Origin: Gemmatimonadota bacterium
GTDB taxonomy: Bacteria > Gemmatimonadota > Gemmatimonadetes > Gemmatimonadales > Gemmatimonadaceae
NCBI GenBank assembly: GCA_003222065.1
Contig: QHUV01000107.1
Location: 1 to 7,140 of the forward strand
Direction: 5' to 3'
DNA: 7,140 nucleotides
Shown: one piece after another, positions 1-4,698 of the stretch
Layout of the letters: the number at the start of each line of letters is the position of its first letter
How positions within the stretch are numbered: the stretch's first letter is position 1
The notes under the pieces: model-generated
The model's database searches: none
What the model was told of the DNA's origin: nothing
Seen by the model: only the letters and a program-made list of their open reading frames with translations
Position numbers and translations under genes: made by a program

Positions 1-2
1 CT

Positions 3-1061
3 ATGACATACCGCACGATGCATCCTTCCATAATCCTCGCCTTCGCCGCCGTCGCCGCCTGCGGTCGTGCCGGCAGCGATGCGCGTGCTACGAGCACAAC
101 CGGTGCCTCATCGCAGCCCCGCGACGGGGCTGCCGATGCAGCACCGCGTGTCGACTCGTCCACCGGGGGCAGCAGCCCGTCGTCCTCAGCCGGCGACATC
201 GCAAAACGCGAGGGCGCTCGACTGGCGGCGAACCACCTCGGGCGCATTCCGATTCTCGAGTACCATGTTATCCGCGGCACCAAAAACTCGCTTTACACCC
301 GCACGCCGGAAAGCTTCCGCAAGGATCTCGAGGACGTCTACGCCCGCGGCTATCGACCGATCACGGTTTCACAGATGCTCGACAAAGACTTCCGCGACGT
401 CCCGCCGGGGATGTCGCCGGTCATCTTCGTCTTCGACGACGCGTCAGCCGAGCAGTTCAGCTACATCGACAACAACGGCCAGCTCACCATCGATTCGACG
501 AGCGGAATGGGAATCTGGCTGGACTTCGCGAAGACCCATCCCGGTTGGAAAAACCGCGCGACGTTTTGCATGCTGAACGGCGGCGCGGACGGCCACAACT
601 TTTTCGGCGACGGGCCGAAGTACCGCGGGCAGCACCGGCAGTGGCGATTGCAAAAAGTGAAATGGCTCGCCGACAACGGCTTCGAGTTGTGCGGCCACAC
701 TCTCTGGCACGCGATGTTGAACAAATACTCAGATGCCGTCGTTCAGGAGCAGATCGCGCGCAATCTGATGGGGATCGACTCCGCGGTGGCGGGATATCGC
801 GTGCGGACGTTCGCGCTCCCCTATGGCATCTGGCCGAAGAACCGGGAGCTCGCCTGGCGCGGCTCGTGGACGGATCCCAAGACGGGAAAAGCTCACGCGT
901 ACCACTTCGATGCGGTGCTCGAGGTGTCGGGCGGTCCAGCACGCAGTCCCTACGATCCGCAGTTCAATCCCCATAGCATAACGAGGATCGAGGCGATTCA
1001 GGACGACATCAAACGACAGCTGGACAAGTTGGATGCAATGAAGACGCGGTTTGTTGAGTAG
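3..1061 (+). CDS. Polysaccharide deacetylase (NodB-type) family lipoprotein
   Basis: This 352-residue protein is probably an exported lipoprotein of the carbohydrate esterase 4 (NodB homology) fold, which removes acetyl groups from N-acetylated sugars in cell-wall or exopolysaccharides using a metal ion. A hydrophobic signal segment (residues about 8-19) ends in a lipobox VAAC with Cys20. A Ser/Gly/Ala-rich linker follows to about residue 75. The catalytic domain opens with IPILEYHVI (82-90). Motif 1 is VFDDAS with Asp145/Asp146. Motif 2 is HTLWH with His232 and His236, so the Asp-His-His metal site is present. Motif 3 is reduced to ALPYG (271-275), without the usual arginine two residues before the proline. 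The motif 1 to motif 2 gap, about 86 residues, looks long for the family. Met1 is preferred over Met6 because it gives the signal peptide an arginine; only two bases lie upstream, so no ribosome site can be judged. The natural substrate is unknown. It is convergent with the next gene. Confidence 0.85.
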   Translation: MTYRTMHPSIILAFAAVAACGRAGSDARATSTTGASSQPRDGAADAAPRVDSSTGGSSPSSSAGDIAKREGARLAANHLGRIPILEYHVIRGTKNSLYTRTPESFRKDLEDVYARGYRPITVSQMLDKDFRDVPPGMSPVIFVFDDASAEQFSYIDNNGQLTIDSTSGMGIWLDFAKTHPGWKNRATFCMLNGGADGHNFFGDGPKYRGQHRQWRLQKVKWLADNGFELCGHTLWHAMLNKYSDAVVQEQIARNLMGIDSAVAGYRVRTFALPYGIWPKNRELAWRGSWTDPKTGKAHAYHFDAVLEVSGGPARSPYDPQFNPHSITRIEAIQDDIKRQLDKLDAMKTRFVE

Positions 1062-1076
1062 AGGAGTCAGGTTCTT

Positions 1077-1125
1077 GGAGGCTAGGTAGTAGCGCCTAAC
1101 AGCCGACACCAAGCACCTATCACCT
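1077..1125. repeat. Degenerate 7-bp tandem repeat between convergent genes
   Basis: Read on the + strand in steps of seven, this gap falls into heptads resembling AGCACCT. The clearest are AGCGCCT at 1091, GACACCA at 1105, AGCACCT at 1112 and ATCACCT at 1119; the copies at 1077, 1084 and 1098 are weaker. The last copy overlaps the stop codon of the minus-strand gene (TGA, complement of 1120-1122). Arms GGCTAGG (1080-1086) and CCTA-ACA-GCC could form a weak bulged hairpin, but no T-run follows, so a terminator is not supported. Confidence 0.5.
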
Positions 1126-1707
1126 TGTTTTCAGCGCCTTCAGGGTCCCTTCGAGAGCGAGGCGTTGCTCTGGGCGCGCGGATTCGTCTAGCAAGCCCTG
1201 GTAAGTCTGAATCGCCAAGTCCAGCGCCGCCGGATCGTCCTGCGCGCTCGCGAGGCTCGCGGCGTTGTCGGCCAGCGCCGCACGCGCGAGCTGATCCTGC
1301 GGGAATTGCCGCGAGACTTGCCGCCACCGCTCGACACGCACACGGAGATCTGGCTCGGAAAGAGCCCAGAGATGCCATGCTCCCCGATTCCCCGAGTCGG
1401 CGTCTTTCGCGCGGGCCGCGAGTGTGCCAACGACATCCGGTCCGCGGCCGGTGAGCCAGTACGCATTTGCCAGAACGACCATCGCCTGCGCGTCGTGCGG
1501 ACGCTCGGTTACGATCCGCTCGTAGGCTGGGATGATGACCTCGGGCATGTCGCGATATGGTTGCGTCGCACGCGCCAGCTGCTCAGGGCGCGTTTGCGCC
1601 GCAAGCGCTCTCACACGATCGATCAGTGTACCGATGTTCCCAGTGAGTCGATACTCTTCGACGATCTGAGCCAGGCCGGCCTCCGAGGAGGGTGGACTCG
1701 ATTCCAT
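1120..1707 (-). CDS. Small TPR-like repeat protein of unknown role
   Basis: This 195-residue protein has no signal peptide or membrane segment and is probably cytoplasmic. It is almost wholly alpha-helical in character. Residues about 54-88 match a tetratricopeptide pattern: an AYERIV helix, a turn at ERPHDAQA, then VLANAYWLTGRG. A second, looser helix pair lies at about 91-135 (WHLWAL, WRQVSRQFP), and a third covers 139-175, including ALDLAIQTYQGLLDE. TPR repeats are protein-protein interaction scaffolds; no catalytic motif is visible, so the partner and function cannot be named. The frame was preferred over the overlapping plus-strand reading because it gives coherent TPR-like sequence, whereas the opposite frame is Arg-rich and featureless. 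The ATG start at 1707 has no Shine-Dalgarno match and sits only a few bases from an AT-rich promoter-like block, so a leaderless transcript is possible. It diverges from the receiver-DHp gene, with 60 bp between the two starts. Confidence 0.75.
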   Translation of the reverse strand: MESSPPSSEAGLAQIVEEYRLTGNIGTLIDRVRALAAQTRPEQLARATQPYRDMPEVIIPAYERIVTERPHDAQAMVVLANAYWLTGRGPDVVGTLAARAKDADSGNRGAWHLWALSEPDLRVRVERWRQVSRQFPQDQLARAALADNAASLASAQDDPAALDLAIQTYQGLLDESARPEQRLALEGTLKALKTR

Positions 1708-1767
1708 GCACCAATACTATTCGACAGATCATTCAGAATCAGTCATGCGAGCAGACGCGCTCGTGAC
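1708..1767. promoter_or_regulatory. Divergent intergenic region with overlapping -10-like elements
   Basis: This is the only AT-rich patch between the divergent starts at 1707 (-) and 1768 (+). On the plus strand TACTAT (1715-1720) lies 16 bp after TGGACT (1693-1698), each matching sigma-70 consensus at four of six bases. On the minus strand the same block reads TAGTAT (1719 to 1714), with only a poor -35. Both directions would share one melting site. This is motif matching by eye and is weak evidence. Confidence 0.25.
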
Positions 1768-2409
1768 GTGACCCTTCCCGCACGCCCGAAACCGAGCACG
1801 ATCGCGGTGCTGATGCTCGCCGAGGACGCTGATCGCACTTCGGTGCTCCGCGCGCAATTGTCAATGGTACTGCCGCAGGCCACGGTCACAACCTCGGATT
1901 CGTCGAGCCTTATGGAAGGTGCGATGCCCGAGGCTGATGTCGCGGTGGTCGATATCGGCGTGGTCACGCAGCATGCGCCCGCCGATGCGCTGCGTGTCCT
2001 TCGAGCGCGCGGCTTCGGCGGTCCCATCGTCATCGTCTCCGCTTCGCCTGACGAGCCGCGGCTCCACGCGCTGATGCACTCCCTCGGCGCGGTCGGTGTC
2101 TCTCGTGCCGTCGTTGATGGCGCTCCTACCGAGCTCGGGGCGGCGGTCATCGGAGCGCTCGGTACGCGCTCGAGCGCCGCCTCGGCGCAATTGACGCACG
2201 CGCGACGCGTGTTCGCGGCTGGGCAGGTCGCGCTCTCGCTGCAGCACGGGATCAATAACCCGCTTGCCGCGCTATTGGCCGAGGCGCAGCTGTTACAGCT
2301 CGAGGAACTAACGAGTGAGCAGCGCGCCTCGGTGGACCGGATGGTTGAACTGTGCCGGCGCGTCGTGGCTCTGGTACGCCGGTTGGACGCCCTCGCCGAG
2401 GGCACGTGA
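1768..2409 (+). CDS. Receiver-like domain fused to a histidine-kinase DHp domain, no ATPase domain
   Basis: The 213-residue product (GTG start) appears to be a two-domain signalling protein. Residues about 11-131 read as a CheY-like receiver: beta-1 IAVLMLAED with the acidic pair Glu19/Asp20, beta-3 ADVAVVD with candidate phosphoacceptor Asp62, beta-4 PIVIVSAS with Ser91, and beta-5 GAVGVSR, where Arg113 takes the place of the usual conserved lysine. Residues about 140-209 read as a HisKA dimerisation/phosphoacceptor helical hairpin with the H-box LQHGINNPLAALLAEAQLL; His160 is the candidate phosphohistidine, followed by a second helix (TSEQRASVDRMVELCRRVV). The chain ends there, with no N, G1 or G2 box of a kinase ATPase domain. 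The residue after the histidine is Gly161 instead of the usual acidic residue. The reading frame runs open to 1306, but upstream residues are shadow sequence. GTG 1768 keeps beta-1 intact, while ATG 1813 would remove it. No clear ribosome site is seen. It could be a phosphorelay intermediate, a regulator of another kinase, or a degenerate kinase. Confidence 0.72.
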   Translation: MTLPARPKPSTIAVLMLAEDADRTSVLRAQLSMVLPQATVTTSDSSSLMEGAMPEADVAVVDIGVVTQHAPADALRVLRARGFGGPIVIVSASPDEPRLHALMHSLGAVGVSRAVVDGAPTELGAAVIGALGTRSSAASAQLTHARRVFAAGQVALSLQHGINNPLAALLAEAQLLQLEELTSEQRASVDRMVELCRRVVALVRRLDALAEGT

Positions 2410-2424
2410 CGGGGCGCACGTTTA

Positions 2425-2475
2425 GAGTTCGCTGGTGGCCTGTCGAGTTCGCGGGAGGTGAGTTCGGCACGAACT
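2425..2475. repeat. GAGTTCG direct repeats ending in an inverted repeat
   Basis: GAGTTCG occurs at 2425-2431, 2445-2451 and 2460-2466. The last copy forms a perfect 6-bp inverted repeat, AGTTCG (2461-2466) with CGAACT (2470-2475), around a 3-base loop. It starts 16 bp after the stop codon of the receiver-DHp gene. No T-run follows, so an intrinsic terminator is unlikely; a protein-binding site or a weak RNA hairpin are alternatives. Confidence 0.4.
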
Positions 2476-2787
2476 TCGCAGCGGATCGTCCTTGGTGGGA
2501 GCATAAGTTCAGGGTTGCGCGACACCGTGTAAGTGGCGATACTCGTAGGCGTCCGCCGGTACGACTGCGACGTCGTCCGCTCGGTCGCTCTGATTTTGGC
2601 GTGGCTGCCGGGTCCGCGCTTTGAGCGAATCTCCGGTTAGCTGAAGGCCCGCGCCGCACTACGATCGCCGACACCGCGTGAGCGGAGTACGCTTCCACCG
2701 GTTTAAGGCAGAACAGGCGTCGCATCGATCCCGCCACATCGCGTCGATTCCGCACTGCGAGTCCGATACAGGATTCAGAGCGGTTCC
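2476..2787. other. Intergenic stretch without a convincing gene; imperfect short repeats
   Basis: No reading frame here has recognisable protein character; those that stay open are Arg/Ser-rich, as expected of random high-GC sequence. Two imperfect direct repeat pairs are visible. GACACCGTGTAAGTGG (2521-2536) and GACACCGCGTGAGCGG (2670-2685) match at 13 of 16 bases, with three transitions. TCGCATCGATCCCGC (2720-2734) and TCGCGTCGATTCCGC (2739-2753) match at 13 of 15. No tRNA or other known RNA fold was recognised. The stretch may hold a long rho leader or a decayed sequence. Confidence 0.45.
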
Positions 2788-2818
2788 GGCTGCGCGCTCT
2801 GCGCGATGTCGCGCAGCC
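2788..2818 (+). promoter_or_regulatory. Two mutually exclusive GC hairpins in the rho leader region
   Basis: GGCTGCGCG (2788-2796) pairs perfectly with CGCGCAGCC (2810-2818) over nine bases with a 13-base loop. Inside it, CTGCGCGA (2799-2806) is an exact inverted repeat of TCGCGCAG (2809-2816) with two bases between. The two structures share the 3' arm, so only one can form at a time. The block ends 97 bases before the rho ATG and is followed by AT-rich TTGAATACATAGCAT (2819-2833), which could contain a promoter. Alternating hairpins suit attenuation or a riboregulator, but no known riboswitch class was recognised. Confidence 0.4.
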
Positions 2819-2867
2819 TTGAATACATAGCATGACCGCAAGTTTCCGCAGGTAGTAGTCGGCCCCA

Positions 2868-2918
2868 ATGTGGGCGAGCAGGCGGAGCATTCACCTTTAC
2901 TCAACAACAGCAGCATGA
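2868..2918 (+). CDS. Possible 16-codon leader ORF overlapping the rho start
   Basis: An ATG at 2868 opens a short frame encoding MWASRRSIHLYSTTAA. Its TGA (2916-2918) overlaps the rho ATG (2915-2917) as ATGA. AGGTAG (2850-2855) lies 12 bases before its start, a weak and rather distant ribosome-binding match. The rho ATG itself has no Shine-Dalgarno match, so re-initiation by ribosomes finishing this ORF would explain how rho is translated. E. coli rho also has a short upstream reading frame (rhoL), but no sequence similarity is claimed. The ORF is short enough to arise by chance, and translation is inferred only from the overlap. Confidence 0.3.
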   Translation: MWASRRSIHLYSTTAA

Positions 2919-4609
2919 ACGAACGTCGACGACCCCCTCGTCGCGGCCGCGGCCAGCGTCCGCATGACCGTCCCGCATCCGAGATGACCGGCGAGCCCAA
3001 TCCTTACCGCGACGAGTCGGTCGACACTAACAATGCCGATGCGCCGCCGCCAAACGACGGGTCGGACGAACAAACGCCCGCGGCGCGACCCGTGACCACA
3101 GCGATGCAAACCGATCGCCCCCGCGACGTCGACGTGAACGGCGGAACTCCGACATCCTCGATTGTGACGAGCCACGACGGCGACGCGCCGGTCCGGGATC
3201 CCGCTGCCGATGCAGCGGCGACTCGAATGGATTCCCCGCGTGGCGACGACTTTACGCGCCCCGAGAACGGAACAGGCGATACGACTCTCGATAGCGCGAC
3301 CACAAATGGAGGCGCCGACTCCGCGCCGTCCGCCGCGCCGTCGCAAAGTTATGGCGCACCAAACCAGCAGCGACACGAGGGCTCGTACCCGCCCCGCGAA
3401 CATCGTAACGGCCGACGGCGCCGACGCGGGCGGGACCGCGGGCCGCGTCGCGATCATGTGCAACAACAGCAAGCGCCGATGGCCATCGTCGCGAGCAGCG
3501 AAACGCGAGGCTGGTTCGATCCGTCGCGCGACGGCGGCTTCGTACGGCGGGCGGGGAACAGCTATCTCGCGGAAGCGGGTGACGCGTGGGTACCGCCGGC
3601 GCTCGTTCGGCAGCTCGGCATTCGAAAGAGCGATTTAGTCGACGCGACCACGGGTCGCGATCAGCGCGGGCGCCTGACCATAGTCGAGATTCGCGCGATC
3701 AACGAGGCCGATCCCGCCACTGCCGCGCGACGCGCGGAGTTCAATTCGCTTCCCGCTTCGTATCCCGAGCGAAAGCTCACGCTCGAGACGGGGCGCCCCG
3801 CGCGCGGCGGAGCGGAGCTCATTCGGCGGGCGATCGATCTGATCGCGCCGATTGGATATGGGCAGCGGGCCTTGATCGTCGCACCTTCCCGCGCCGGTAA
3901 GACGACCCTCCTGCACGGGATAACGGAGGGTGTCGCGCTCAATCACCCGAATGCATCGCTCATCATTCTGCTCGTCGATGAACGTCCCGAGGAAGTGAGC
4001 GAAGCCATTTCGTGGGGCGTGGGCGAGGTTGTCGCCTCGAGCTTCGATCAGCCCGCTGAGCGACACGTCGAAGTGACGGAGATGGTCCTGGAGCGGGCAC
4101 GCCGGCTCGTCGAGATCGGAAAGGATGTCGTCATCGTTCTCGATTCCCTCACGCGAATGGCCCGAGCTCACAATACGGCGGAACGAGGCACTGGCCGCAC
4201 CTTGTCGGGCGGACTCGATGCAACGGCGATGGCGAAGCCGAAGGCATTCTTTGGATCGGCCCGCGCCATCCCGGCATCTGCGGGCGGCGGATCGTTGACA
4301 ATCATTGCCACGGCCCTCGTGGAGACCGGCTCGCGAATGGACGACGTGATCTTCGAGGAGTTCAAGGGCACGGGGAACTGCGAGATCAAGCTCGATCGGC
4401 CGCTCGCCGAAAAGCGCATCTATCCCGCGATCGATATCGGCACCAGCGGGACGCGCCGTGAGGAGAAGCTCTTTCGTCCCGAGCAACTCGATAGCGTGTA
4501 CACACTGCGCCGCGGCCTGAGTCAGATGCCGCCCCAATCCGCGATGGAATGGCTAATCAAGCGGATCGCCGGCACCCCGTCCAACGACGCGTTGCTCGCG
4601 GGCCTCTAG
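2915..4609 (+). CDS. rho: Transcription termination factor Rho with long disordered N-terminus
   Basis: Rho is the hexameric ATP-driven RNA translocase that ends transcription of untranslated RNA. With the ATG at 2915 the protein has 564 residues against 419 in E. coli. Residues 1-190 are low complexity and charged, with Arg-rich patches (RRRPPRRGRGQRP near the start; GRRRRRGRDRG at 166-176) and QQQQ at 183-186; the usual N-terminal helical Rho_N domain is not visible. The cold-shock RNA-binding domain spans about 196-265. The ATPase core holds Walker A APSRAGKTT (323-331, Lys329), catalytic-loop DERPEE (Asp355, Glu356, Arg357), Walker B VIVLDSLTR (Asp410), a Q-loop (TLSGGLDATAM) and SGTR with arginine finger Arg514. 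Arg326 stands where E. coli has Lys181. Residues 449-459 (AIPASAGGG) are about three longer than E. coli NVEEGG. An alternative GTG start at 2870 would add 15 residues; the ATG is preferred for its ATGA overlap with a short upstream ORF. Neither start has a good ribosome site. Confidence 0.96.
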   Translation: MNERRRPPRRGRGQRPHDRPASEMTGEPNPYRDESVDTNNADAPPPNDGSDEQTPAARPVTTAMQTDRPRDVDVNGGTPTSSIVTSHDGDAPVRDPAADAAATRMDSPRGDDFTRPENGTGDTTLDSATTNGGADSAPSAAPSQSYGAPNQQRHEGSYPPREHRNGRRRRRGRDRGPRRDHVQQQQAPMAIVASSETRGWFDPSRDGGFVRRAGNSYLAEAGDAWVPPALVRQLGIRKSDLVDATTGRDQRGRLTIVEIRAINEADPATAARRAEFNSLPASYPERKLTLETGRPARGGAELIRRAIDLIAPIGYGQRALIVAPSRAGKTTLLHGITEGVALNHPNASLIILLVDERPEEVSEAISWGVGEVVASSFDQPAERHVEVTEMVLERARRLVEIGKDVVIVLDSLTRMARAHNTAERGTGRTLSGGLDATAMAKPKAFFGSARAIPASAGGGSLTIIATALVETGSRMDDVIFEEFKGTGNCEIKLDRPLAEKRIYPAIDIGTSGTRREEKLFRPEQLDSVYTLRRGLSQMPPQSAMEWLIKRIAGTPSNDALLAGL

Positions 4610-4632
4610 GATCAACGGGTAGAGGGTGTTAC

Positions 4633-4669
4633 GGCCGGGGCGCGAGCAGCGCCGCGGCCTTATCTCTTT
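4633..4669 (+). terminator. Intrinsic-terminator-like hairpin between rho and tamA
   Basis: GGCCG (4633-4637) pairs with CGGCC (4655-4659), and GGCGC (4639-4643) with GCGCC (4649-4653). This gives a 10-bp GC stem with one G/G mismatch and the loop GAGCA. TTATCTCTTT (4660-4669, seven T of ten) follows at once. It begins 23 bases after the rho stop codon. With 29 bp left before the tamA GTG and no clear promoter there, it may be a partial terminator or attenuator that lowers tamA expression relative to rho. Confidence 0.55.
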
Positions 4670-4698
4670 GGGCGCGAGGCTTGCTTGTCTCGTCCGCC

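Noticed and set aside
1306..1767. Upstream open part of the plus-strand frame that ends at 2409
   Set aside because: It is Arg-rich and featureless, runs opposite the coherent TPR gene, and the receiver fold starts only after about 1795, so the start was placed at GTG 1768.
2425..2475. SOS/LexA box from the repeated GTTC elements
   Set aside because: The spacings do not fit GTTC-N7-GTTC, and the inverted arms are in the wrong orientation for GAAC-N4-GTTC.
2352..2624. A 90-codon plus-strand open frame after the receiver-DHp gene
   Set aside because: It overlaps the end of that gene and is Arg-rich with no recognisable motif or start signal.
2410..2867. A tRNA, riboswitch or other structured RNA gene in the gap
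   Set aside because: No cloverleaf, conserved T-loop or known riboswitch core could be found by eye on either strand.
2252..2890. A 212-codon minus-strand open frame across the intergenic gap
   Set aside because: The product is Arg/Ser/Pro-rich with no domain pattern, overlaps the receiver-DHp gene, and is typical of chance openness in high-GC DNA.
2870..2914. GTG start at 2870 for rho
   Set aside because: No ribosome site precedes it, and the downstream ATG has an ATGA overlap that offers a translation mechanism. It remains possible.
4549..4698. Longer start for the TamA-like gene from ATG 4549
   Set aside because: It would overlap the end of rho by 61 bases and put about 50 non-signal residues, plus a terminator-like hairpin, before a good signal peptide.
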